DNA of 64,000 nt from Centropus unirufus (taxonomy: Eukaryota > Chordata > Aves > Cuculiformes > Centropidae), in assembly GCA_013397695.1 (NCBI GenBank), contig VYZI01000107.1, positions 1,463,659 through 1,527,658 of the forward strand, written 5' to 3'. The position numbers and the translations under genes are program-made. Below are positions 1-11,491 of the stretch, one piece after another; position 1 is the stretch's first letter, and each line of letters begins with the position of its first letter. A model generated the notes under the pieces. That model was not told the origin of the DNA, did not search any database, and saw only the letters and a list, made by a program, of their open reading frames with translations.

Positions 1-64
1 TTTCTTGGTGTCTTGTATTTCCTTTAGGTAGCTTAATTTCATGTGATCTGAAAGACAGCAAATC

Positions 65-90
65 TTTCTACGTAAGATTTCTACGTAAGA
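65..90. repeat. Perfect 13-nt tandem duplication
   Basis: The unit tttctacgtaaga occurs at 65-77 and again at 78-90 with no mismatch. Each copy contains the palindrome TACGTA. Confidence 0.97.
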
Positions 91-2580
91 GTTCAGAGCA
101 AATAAAGAAGGATTCAAAACTATTACCTTGGTATAAGGCAACTTTACAGGAGGTAAAGTTCGTGTCCCACATCTAATATGAAGGAGGTATTGTCCGATTT
201 TCTTACCTGTGCTTGGGTGGGTTCTGTTGTCTTGCTTTTGAAGGGCTGCAATGTAAAAGTCCTAAACAAAGTCAGTTGATTTCTTGTGTCCTGCTAGCAG
301 ATATGCCATAGAAACATTAAAGACTTAACCTTTTTTTTAGTCTAAAAGGGCTACAGGTATGCCTAGGTGGACATCCATAGAAAATGGAGGTCAAAAAATC
401 TACTGAATGTCAAAAGTGCTTTTCTGAAACAAGTATATGTGCCAGATTCTCAGTTATTCCTTCTCTAAACAACTGACTTTGATTACTTAGGTATAGCCTG
501 TGGTTTCCACTATCTATTATCAAGTGAGGAAAACAAATTCCACATTTTGTTTTGCTCTTAAACAAACCCTTAAAAATATCATTTATAGTTCTTGTCTAGA
601 TAAATTGACAGTGAAAATTATGTAAGTTCTGCTTGGGTCAAGATGGCACAGCTGGGCCCTGAGCATGTAATTGCACTATACCAAAAAAGAAAAGGGAATG
701 TTAATAGGAACCTCTCATCCTTTTAATTTGGAGGGGTTTTTAATTCTGTAATGCCTGAGCAGTAAAGCATTTTGAGCCTCTCTGGGCCGTTCAGATAATT
801 GCTGAGGAATGAAGTGGTGTGTTCTGTATGCCGTGAAGGCAGCATGGTTGTTGATGTCTTAACTGTTGGAGCACAGTGTTTTTCATTAGTTATGTTGACG
901 CTTGAGGAAGCAGCACAGTTTGGGAAGCTTGGCAGAACAGCTTATTTATTTACACAATCCCACCGTACCGTATTACTCGGCTAACTTCCATCCTTCCGCA
1001 CATCCACTCCCTCTGGAGATCAAGGCTTCAGCTATTCTTAAATAATGCTTATTAATGTTTGTCAAATGCAAGGATGTAAATCTTTTCACCCTTAGCAGAT
1101 TTTTCCACTGCTGAAATCAAGTGTTCTGTATTTGCTATTGCTCTGCCTTAGAGACCACCGCGTGTGTGAGAACACGTTCTCTTATTGCCTGCCCACACAG
1201 GGTGGGTTCCAAGTCTCCTTGTCAAATAAGCCATTTCTAGAAACGCTACAAGTCTTTCAGGTGTCTTAGCCAATCCACGGCGTGTGGATTCATGTTCCTT
1301 CTCTTTTCAGTCTCCCTAGTCTGCACTGTTTACGAGGCTTGAGCATGTTGGGTTCTGGATTTCTGTTGCTCATCCATTTCTGGGCATGGTGTGCTTTCCT
1401 GGAATGAGAGTTGCTTGCACAAGTGACTTTTCACAGTAAAAAGGTTTTCCCGAAGTATGTTCTAGCACTGAGTGTTAATTTAAACAGTGAAGTCCTTGGG
1501 TCTGCAGACAGATTTGTTCCAGCAGACCCTTATGTACAGAATCCCATCTGGTCTCTGAGATTCTGTATGGATGTGAAGTTCACATAAGTAGTCTATAGTT
1601 TTAGACTATTGACTTGCTTCTTGCTAGTCATTAATTTTGCCCTTTTCAGATGATTGATTGTCCTGTATTTTGTAGTCTAAAACTTCCCCTTATTAAAGAT
1701 AGATATAAGATAAAATCTTCAGAAGTGCCTAAGCCCGGTTGTGATCCAGTGGGATTTAAGAACAAATTTTTATTTAGGAAATTATTTAGTCTTAAATTCT
1801 GTCTGTGTTGTGTGTAGCAGCATTAAGAAATGACAAGTTTATAGTTCTGAAAAGAACTGGTCATCTCCTACAGACTCACCCTTTGGGTTCAAAAGACTCA
1901 TGGTCTCCAAGGTTGTGGCTGAAAGCTCTGGAAAATGGATTTCTTGTGATCACAGCAGTCAGATATCTGTGAATGCCTTATCTTGTTTTGTGAGGTATGA
2001 CTGAAAGTGTGTGACACTGGTGTGTGTAGAAGTTCTGTGTCAAAAGTAGGTGCGATAGAATCCAGTTAAAGGCATTGTGAAATAACTAGCTTTTACACCA
2101 AACCTTAAACGAAAGTGTATTTTACACCAGAATGTAGTTGTTTGGTTGCTTGGTCAAGATAATGCAAGGCTGCCAGCAGGATACAATGTTGAACGTTGTC
2201 TGTGTAAATATATAAATATTCTCAGCCTAATTTTATCACACACATTGCATGGTTTAGGGTTTTTTTGCCTCATTTGATCATCAGTGTTGATTAAAAGATG
2301 GTGGGCTGAAAAATGATGCCGGCGCTGTACTGAGCCCTTCGGACAAAAAACCTTCGTGCACCAAAAATGGAATTGACTTTGCGTGTGGCCGCAGTGCCGA
2401 AAGCGTTGGACACTGCAGCCAATAAACAGACCTCTGAAATGACCGTCAACTTTGGTTATAGTGTTTTGTCTCTGCAGTGCCCAGTTGGTATCTTGAGTTT
2501 GCCACCACTAAGAAGAACATTCAGGTGTAAACACTCTATGGCCCTCTCGGTAAGTGTCGCCAAACACTCATGAGGTAGAC

Positions 2581-2610
2581 TCTTTACTCCTTTTTACTCC
2601 TCTTTACTCC
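2581..2610. repeat. Three-copy 10-nt tandem repeat
   Basis: Units TCTTTACTCC, TTTTTACTCC and TCTTTACTCC lie end to end, with one substitution in the middle copy. Pyrimidine-rich on the plus strand. Confidence 0.95.
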
Positions 2611-5600
2611 TCATTTTTATTCCCCTCTGAGTGCAGCCTAGCTTTTGAGTGCTTGCTGAATCTTTCAGTGATCAGCCTCTGGCAGTTTGACATTGTGTAA
2701 GGAGGAAGGCAAAAGTCAATGCACTCTTGAATTTGTTTAGCAAGGCTTTTTTTTTTTTTTTAATCCTTTAAATGCTGGCCTTAAGAAAAAGAAAAAACAG
2801 GCCCCAAAACGACCCTTCTAGAAACACACACAGACCAGTTCAAACTTAATTACGTAGTCATTAACATTTAGGTTTGTGCAGTGTGTGATACTGAGAGATT
2901 GATGGCTGTAATAATTTCTCCCTGATAAACTTGGGAAAAAACTTCAATAGGGTTTATGCAATGTTGTAAAAATCAAATTGCCCTTTAGCTCTTAAGTGCT
3001 TTATACTGCCTTAATTTGTGTGTACCAACATTGAATCGGTTTTGGTTTAAAGACCTGCAAGGCGTCCACCCTCCCCAGCTGATTTTTGTGGCTAACATTT
3101 CCAGGTGGGTTTCATTGGGGTCTGTTTCTCTCTAAATGGGTTAAAATTAAACACTCATCAAGCAAATGTTAGCAGCTGTAGAGATTGAGTCACTTGCTGA
3201 TGGTTCCATTTCGAAAAATCCCAGACCAGGACTGTTTTAGGAACCTTTGTGTGGTGGAAAAACGTCATAGCTACACCATGTAGGATCACTTGGAGATATG
3301 TGGTGTGTTGGGCAAAAAAAACCCAACCCAGGGGTGATGAAGGAGGAGAAGAGGGTGTGTTAGTTCTTCTTGTGAATATTTGAGTCGATTGTTGGCAAGT
3401 TCTGTGCCTGCACGGGACTGGATTGGAAAACAGCAAAATACAGCTTAGAAACAAGAGAGTATGATTTTTTTTCCTTGATTGCTTTAATTTGAAAGTTCTT
3501 GAGAGCAGCTCTAGCAGAAGAAAGCATTATTTGAAACGGTGCGAAAGAGCAGTAGAAGTTTATAAATCATAGTGAGGAACTTCACCTTTTTGTTTAGCCT
3601 TTCAACATGAGTTAGTGACAGGACAAGGCGTGCTTGCTTTTGTTTGTTTGTTTTAATGCAGACACTGGGGGTGCAGAGGACATACCTCTTTGAAACGTTT
3701 TCCCAACTTTAATGAACTGATTTTGTGAATATGCTATAAGAAAAATATAGTTTTAATGGTGTGGCTCTCTGACTTGTTCAACAGCCCCTGCTCTGGGGAG
3801 CTGAGTTAACTCATGTCCTTTTATCTTGGGAGTGTTTTGGCTTGCCTTTCCTCATCTGGATAGATGCTCCGGAGTAACACCATGATATTGCTTTGCATGC
3901 GAGATTATCATCAGGGTGTGGTTTTATAAAGTGAAAGTAAAACCACATTTTTGAGATTGACGGAAAAATATGTGTCTTTATTAGCAAATATTTACTTGTG
4001 TTATTTTGTCAGAAATGAAAACTGAAACTTGTGATTAGAGTTTGCAGAAAGCAAAGGAGTAAAATGTAGAAAGACTGCGAGTCCAAGTTTTTCATTAACA
4101 GTGTAGATGAGAATCTGGGAGTAGCAGATACTAGCCATTAAAGTAAAGATATTCAAAAACATAAAATATGAGTTAATTCAAGTTCTGTCTCTAGCTTGGC
4201 TTCTCACAGGGGTAAGAAAGGGATCTGGTGTTCTCATTATGGGAAATAAGTTTTTTATGATTGGTTAAGCCAGGAAGCTCTTCCACAAGTCCAGCTAGTT
4301 GGCTTTTCCTAGTACAGTTAATGTTGATTGAGAGGGTGGTTTGAAAACAAATGTAGATGATCCAAAGTCTTGTTCAAACAAGATAGAAATGTTTGTGTGC
4401 ACAATTGGATTTAGCTATGTTTAGGGAGTGTGGATGACTTCTCTCTATTTTACTTCAACTGCCAAAGATAAAGCCCCATTGCTGCTGTTGTACCTATGGC
4501 AATTGGAGAAAAAGAATCTTCCTTATCAGAGCATACGATGGACGAGGGGTCAGAAAGGGTGAGGAGGCAGCTTATTAAACAAAGCCGACGGGGGCAGCCG
4601 CTGCCTGTGGAGGTGTGAGCCCACTGCTGAAGACACTGAACTTACCTTTGTGAATATGCAATATGTGAGTGGGCAAGTAATTCACTTGCACGGTTCGGAA
4701 TTCACTTCAAAGAAATTGCTTAAAGGAAAGTGGGAATGAACAGTTTCAAAACCCTCTTGAAATGAATGGAGCTGGCAGATAATTTCCAAAAAGACCCAGT
4801 CACCCTGCACAGAGCCTACCTACCTTCAAAAAAAGCTGTCTCAAAAGTGTTGGTTCCGGCTGCTTCAGTGTTTTCCTGTTACCTGTGTGTGCCAACCCTC
4901 AGCTGACTCTGGTAATTCAAAACTTACTATTTCACAATATGCCATTACTCAACTCCTGCCCTTCTGCCTTTAAGGTTCTGCTTTTCCTGCTGGAGTTGTA
5001 TTGCTGGGGAAATGCAGCAAAGGCAGCTCACAGAGCAACAAACTCTTCAATGTCTTGCACCCCCACTGTGTTCATCAAAACCCTCTGCTTCTTAGGGAAT
5101 GCTTTAAGCCTACACCAAGTTTAGAGGCATTCCTTTGCACCTGAAGGACAAGGAGGTTGGCAGAACCCACTCTTCCATCTTCTGTCGGGCTGGGTTCTGC
5201 TTTGAAAATGAGTGATAGGTGTTGCATCCGGAAACAAGAAGAGGAACGAACTGAAGTTTCCTGCTCAGCAGGAATTCTGAATTAAGTGCTTTCTGCTAAG
5301 TAACCTCCATGGCCAACCTGCCCAGCACATGAGACGACCATCGTAGCCGATTGTTCACAGTAGTCATTTCTGACTTCGTTGTAAAGGTAAGGAAACACTT
5401 CATGAACTTAAAGCAATCACAGTTGGTTTATGATCAACTTTTCATTGTTGGGAATTGCTTTTTTGCAATGGATAAACCACCTGCAGGATTTCCCTGGAAT
5501 TGCAGTCAACAGAATTACCATTTGCAGGCAGGACAAATGCTCCGAGGTGCCATCAGTTCAGGTAGGTCTCCAAAACTAGCATTGACCATAATTTAAGCAA

Positions 5601-7432
5601 AAAAAATTGGCACTGCATTATGTCTTCAATGACATACAATAGTGTGCCCAAGTCAGAGACGTTTTACTCAGCGGTCCTGCCAGAACAGGCAGATTCTGTT
5701 GGTATCTTTAACGCCTCTGCAGCCCCCAGAGATGATTCACTTCTGCACTACCTCTCAGTACAGGTTGTGATGTTCCTACTAGTAATACTCAGTAAAATGA
5801 TGATGATTCATAATTCTTTTTATTATCGAAAGCTGGATGTGTACGTCAGTGACTACTTCAAACAATGTATACTTTTCTGCCTCTGCTCATTCATGCGGCC
5901 TTTTATTTTTGTGTGTTCCTCCTGTGCTTTATGCGGGTCAGTTACGGGCACTCACGCTCTGCACTGTACCTTGTGCAGAGGTGTGTCATCCAGTCATCAC
6001 CTGCTGAATATCCAAACAGGTTTGTTGCTCTTTGCCACCGAAACTTTAGGTGTCCATCTGTCCTGTGACCTTTCTATGAAGGAGTTATTTTACCCATGCA
6101 AGCTGTTCAGCACTGAGTCTGAACTCATTCACAGCTTCAAATGTCAACTCATACGCAAGGCTGTGTTATTTAAAATTACTTGGCTGGCTGTTGCTCTTCA
6201 CTTGGCTTTCAGGTTTGTCTTTAGCAGGAGATTGATCACAGCAAATACATTGCGATCACGACTGAAGTTTACCTGTTACCTTTGCTATTTTTCTTGCCAA
6301 TGACATGTACACAGCCTTTAGATTGTACTTGATACGTGTTTCAGTTCTGTCTATTGTATGACTCGGTTGCGGTGACTAGACTGCTGAGAGGTATTTTCCT
6401 GCTGGGTTAGGGAAGGGGCAGGTTTTGATGAATGCAGACTGTTCTTGGACTGCTGAATTCCCTTAGTCTGGATGTTCAGGACTGATTTAATCTTCTGCAC
6501 TGTTACTTTTGTCCCTTCCAGTTGTGTGAACGGTAAAATCTTTGGTGATTTGCGAAGCATTAAGCATTGTATGTCCTAGACACTCATGAAATGAACAATC
6601 ATCTCCTTTCTGCTCTTGAGAACTGTTACTCCGCTTTTGTTCCTTTATGGCTGCTGAAAGCCAAGGGGGCGGGGAGGGAATGACTCCCTAAGCAGTGCTG
6701 GTTCCCTTTCTAAAAGGGAGTAAGATGTGTCCATAATGCTATTCAGTTTAGGTAGAAATGTGACTATTGATAGCAACTGCATCCTTAAAACTGCAACGTA
6801 GGCTCTTGGTTTTCCCAGTCATTGTAATTGTGGAAGGTGATGAGGGGGGAAGATGTCAAGATAATCTTTACTACGCAATAATTGTAGCCTCATACAAGTA
6901 GCAGCTCCTATCTGTGGGCATAAAGTTGTGGAACTTTAAAAAACATTGTCTTTCCAGTGCACCATTAACTGCTGAGACTATCTATGCTGTTCACAATTGT
7001 CTTGATTTTATTCTTTTTATGTGCCAAACTGTCAGAAACCAATGAAAAGAATCACTGTGACCTGGCTTCAGCATAGTGCTTTTACCTTAGATCTTGCCTA
7101 AGTTCTACAAACACAATCAGGCAAACACAGATTATTTTTGCTCTTCCATCTTTCAAGTGGAGGGATTGTCAGAGGTCAAGCTCTAGAGTCACTCTCTTAG
7201 CATGAAAGAACTGTTTTTTTTCTTGTGAAAGTCAGCCCTGGCATTTCCCTCTGAGCTGCCTCAGACCACTGACCTTCCCAGAAAACATTTTTTTGCTGAA
7301 CTGGCTCTTAGCAATGTGACAGGTTTGAAAGCTGCCTTGAGGAAGGGGCAAGAGAGGACAGTGCTGCTTTTAGCAGCAGTAAAGACTGCATGCAGGATTT
7401 TCTAGGCAGGAATTCACCTGCAAGCAACGGAT

Positions 7433-7483
7433 TTCACAGAATCACTAGGTTGGAAAAGACCTTTGAGATCACAGAGTCCAACT
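7433..7483 (-). mobile_element. CR1 3'-tail remnant
   Basis: About 50 bp matching the reverse complement of the CR1 3' end (cacagaatcactaggttgg, followed by an aagacctttgagatc-type match). It sits just beyond the inferred 3' end of NUP50. Severely 5'-truncated. Confidence 0.85.
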
Positions 7484-7585
7484 TTTAGATTACTAATCCA
7501 GATTGTAAACAACTTGTAGATTACTAATACAGTGTTTGACAGACAAAATGAAGGGGATACACATGAGACACTTATCTCCCATTCA

Positions 7586-7591
7586 TTTATT
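7586..7591 (-). terminator. NUP50: Distal poly(A) signal AATAAA for NUP50
   Basis: The minus strand reads gtgAATAAAtg. It is the last canonical signal before the CR1 remnant at 7433-7483 and the best candidate for the long-form 3' end. Confidence 0.5.
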
Positions 7592-10500
7592 CACATTTTT
7601 CATGGATTTTTGTACACTTCCTCAATGAAAACATTGTTACATGACAAGTTATATGAAACGTAAACATCCACTGAAAAACTCAGAGCAATTTGAAATCTAA
7701 TTAACAAATTGTCACATTCAGCATTTTCATTGGATTTATGCTATCTCATGCTATTTTAAATTGTTTAAAGTCAGTTAAATTTCTGCACACAGGCACCAGC
7801 TACAAAATTTTAGCAAATGCAAATTACTTAAGGCATCGGAAAGAAAGTCTTTTTTAGGACATTTTAAATGTTACAGTGCTTCAAAGGCAACTGAAGTTCT
7901 TAATAGTAAAGCGTACCTCCTAATTGGTGTGTTCTATGTGTTCATTTGATCTGACAATTTAAACCCTCACATCCATAAACGAAAAAGGAATTGCAGGAAC
8001 ATGCTGTTATGCTCCCAAATAGATAACTTAAAGTATATTACAAAAAAAAAAAAACAACCTGCAGGCAGCAATTTAATTTAATATTTTGTAAAAAAATTAA
8101 AACCAACTGTAATAGTCTCCCTTACAGACGAGGCTGATAATCAAAAGACGCAAGGACCTTGATTTTCACTTGTGGGGAGGTGAGAGGGAAATATTTCCAA
8201 GCAGCTAAAACTTCAAAATTACAGCAGAAGGAAGAATTCATGATCCATAAGACACTCCAACACCTATGTACAGCTGAAACAGTAAAGTCATTAACTCAAA
8301 TTAAGGAGGAAACTGCTATTTTTAACATCAGGTTTCTGATAGCCAGCTGTTAAATACATTAAGCATCTACCATGGTACAAGAATACCTCATTGGGTTGGA
8401 ATTCTGATCAAAATTCCTTCCTTGAATAGCATTTGCCACTTTGTTATGAAGGCATCAGTGTATTTATTTCTACGCTCTCTGCTAACTTTTGATTTTTACC
8501 CCACTGTAGGACTTTATTTCTACGTAATAATTTCTGGCTTGTTCCAGTACTTACGTATTTAAATATTTCTTAACTAGAAAGTGAAGCATCATAAAAAAAA
8601 TTGGTTTTATAATCAAGTGAAATGTTATGAATGACTTTTCCCACTTCGTAGTCCAGATAATTGCAGGGTCACTGTGAATAACTTTAAGCTAATTTGCACT
8701 AAAATTCTTCATTGTTCTTTTATTGGCAATTTTCCCCGCTAACAGACGATATTCCTTTCTGCCATGGGTATTGTAAGGTTTAATTTTTTCCAATATTATT
8801 TATTATTATTCTGATTATTTTTCCTCACACTTCATGCTTGCCCTCAGTGCCCACCCTTGACACCATAACAGAGGTGGATGAGTCATTATTGGATTTTCTG
8901 GCTCTAAAGTTGGGCCAAATATGTGCACGCAGAACCCCAACGCTGCCTAACTTTGGAGGCAAGTCCTAAGGATACACGGGAAGTTCAGTTTGCCTCTTAC
9001 TTGCGTAAGTTAATTGGTCCACATTTCAACAGATGGAGAAACTGTTACATACCCGTGAGCTTTCAGAAGTAAACACACACAAGACCACTGATATGATCTG
9101 GACAGAGCTGCTCTTAAGTGGGATGAGTAGCCAATACGCTCACCACATCCAGCACTCCTGGTCTATAAACCCTTCTGCATGGAGATGTATTTAAGACACT
9201 ACAGTCAAACAACAAGTGCAAAATTAACTCAGCCCTTGGAACCTAAACCTGGGCCTGTAATAAACTTTCAGGCATGTTCTGCTTTCCATTCATACACAAT
9301 TAACATGCAAACCTTCAGCTTTTGGCCTGAAATTTAGGTATCAGCAAGACTTTTGTCTAAAAAAAAAAAAATTCATATTATTTTGAGGAAAGTCATGTCC
9401 CTTACTTTTAATGGTTAAGTACTGAGCCAGATGCAAAAACGAAAAAGCCCAAAAGGCACCAGTTTTATATTTCAAATATTTGAATCATATCTAACTTTCT
9501 TTACATTTTAGTATTAAAATGCAATTTCTGTGACCTCAGTGTAGCTTAAAATGTGAGAAAAGGCCTTTGTTTCTCAACTTTGGTCAAGGGGGCTATAGAT
9601 CCTATCAAGTTTTTCCCCCTTTTAGTTCAGAGGTGAGGGGGAAAGGCCATAACCTAAACTGTGCAGTGAATGAGGACTGAAGGCATCCATTTGTACCCCC
9701 TAAAGAGAGCAAGTAAGGTGTGCTGCATCTAATCAAATGGCGATACTACTTTTTACTCACCCTTAGGATGTTGCTATTGTGGATTTCTGGATTTCCAAGT
9801 CCCCTGTAAGAATTGCAGAATTGCATTGTGCTTTTTTTTTTATATAGAGAATTACATTTTTTCTTCTACATTAATGTGCTGCATTAGCCAGAGGCCAGTT
9901 GGCATGCTTTTCTTCCCTCTCCCCTGAGCTGGTCAGTGTGACAGAGCAGAAAGCAGTTCAAGTTTAATATTAACAGCTAGTTTTTGGATAGTTTCCAGAG
10001 CCAGAAGTAAAACAGAAAACAAAAAAAAGCAGTTATTAGGTAAGGAATTTCCAGCAAGCAAAATCTGAAAAAGAAAAGGATTAAATAACCAAACAGGATC
10101 TGAACGTGAGAACAGAATGTTTTTCTGATGCGCAAGTTATTGCCATGTGGTGAAACCCAGCTGAAAAGTAAGTTACACACTTAACCCAATATTCCCTACT
10201 TGTAATAGAAAGCTTGTCCTGAACCTGCAACCTCCTGCTTTACTTAATAGTAATGCCTGGAAGTTCTGTAGTTTTAGCACATGGGGAAAAAGAATTGCCG
10301 ACACACACATTTACGCATGTATTCATGGCAATGACCAGAGGCAATATAAAGATCTATAAAAATACTGAAATATGTTTGTGGAAAGAACTGTCTTCAGAGA
10401 AGAACAAGTAGCGAGAGAAAGTACAACGTTTACAACTCTGTCTCTGCTGGGTTTCAGTTTTAGCCCAAGGAAGGAGGGAAAAATACCTCAGAGGAGCCAT

Positions 10501-11126
10501 TATGGAAGTGCAACCCTTTGCCTCTGACATGTCAGAAGTCAGTGAATGCCAGCTGTGGTTTGTGGTCCAAGATAAAAGTCTTCCAGTTGTCTGCATGTAC
10601 TATTGCACATCATTAGCTTCTTGCTACAGTAAGAACAGCACTGGCAGTTCTTCTCTAAGAAACGCTACTGTCAACAAGACTATGTAAGCAAATTTTCTTT
10701 TAAATATCTGGAGATGCAGTCTCTGAGTCCCAAAAGCACGAGTCTCTTGTTAAGAGTTAAAACACAGTACAATATATATATCATAATTATTGTTGTTGGG
10801 GTACATTGTTGTCACCGAGTTTAAAACTCTAGTCTCACCAGAATGCGACAAGCCAATTAAAAATCTGGAGTCTAGAAAGTGTTTCAATAGTTAAACTTCA
10901 ACATCCTCCCCTCTCAAAACAGGAGGTTGTTGCACTGCACTGCAGTCTGTGAGGAAGATCTGGTACCACATTTTTGTACTTGGATTTCAGTCCATTCAGT
11001 CAAATCGACCAGTGTTAAAAACATATGCCTTAATTTTAATCAATGTGCTTTATCCAGAAGAGGTCCTGCATTTAGATATTATAAAATGAGGGAGCACAGT
11101 CCACCACTTGTGTTCTGTTAAAGCTT

Positions 11127-11132
11127 TTTATT
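11127..11132 (-). terminator. NUP50: Proximal poly(A) signal AATAAA for NUP50
   Basis: The minus strand reads agcaAATAAAaagc about 160 nt after the NUP50 stop codon. It would give a very short 3' UTR if used. Confidence 0.45.
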
Positions 11133-11288
11133 TGCTAGCTTAGCTTTTCCTCACAGAATTTTTTCCAGAATTCCTCTAACAGTTCTTAATATCAGAGTAA
11201 AGAGTTAAGTGTTCAAGTGAAGTTATGGAAGAAAAGTAGAGCAGCAGCAGTTTGGCAATAATTCCTCAAATCACTGACTGCAACTTAT

Positions 11289-11491
11289 TTAAGCCTCCTT
11301 TTTCTCCAGTAAGATTTTGTGCAACTCATCTGCATCCTCACTTGTTTTCACCCTTATCAACATAGTGACAGGAACAGCTGGATTCTTCTCATCTATCGGC
11401 GGATTAGGAACACAAACTATAAGAACATTGTTTTTTCCGGTTCTTGTACATGGCATCTTGGGAGGAATAAGAACATTCAACAGTATGTTTC
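11289..11491 (-). CDS. NUP50: NUP50 terminal coding exon (residues 403-469 and stop)
   Basis: The exon completes the Ran-binding domain (NILLNVLIPP, TGKNNVLIVCVPNPPIDEKN, VTMLIRVKTSEDADELHK) and ends in TAA at 11289-11291. The acceptor is catatgcag|GAAAC at 11493-11492. A longer frame extends upstream to about 11615, but that extra part is intron read-through. Confidence 0.96.

Larger units (their letters stand above)
1..7432. other. Non-coding DNA left of NUP50; possible KIAA0930 3' UTR or spacer
   Basis: No exon with convincing splice sites and recognisable protein was found. The longest frame is 227 codons (5620-6303, plus), rich in Leu, Cys, Phe and Ser and without a recognised domain. 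The segment holds small tandem repeats (65-90, 2581-2610), poly-T (about 2748-2762) and a somewhat CpG-richer patch (about 2310-2570). By tetrapod gene order KIAA0930 should converge on NUP50 here, but its C-terminal coding sequence is not in the window. Confidence 0.5.
7565..11288 (-). other. NUP50: Probable NUP50 3' UTR (about 3.7 kb)
   Basis: No coding exon is visible downstream of the stop until the CR1 tail at 7433-7483. The stretch is AT-rich with only short random frames. The most distal good minus-strand AATAAA is at 7586-7591, placing a 3' end near 7565. Earlier AATAAA matches lie at 11127-11132 (about 160 nt after the stop) and at 8463-8468. Mammalian NUP50 also has a long 3' UTR. 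The extent is inferred, not shown. Confidence 0.6.

Noticed and set aside
1..7432. KIAA0930 coding end
   Set aside because: I looked for its C-terminal coding sequence and did not find it; only gene order suggests it is near.
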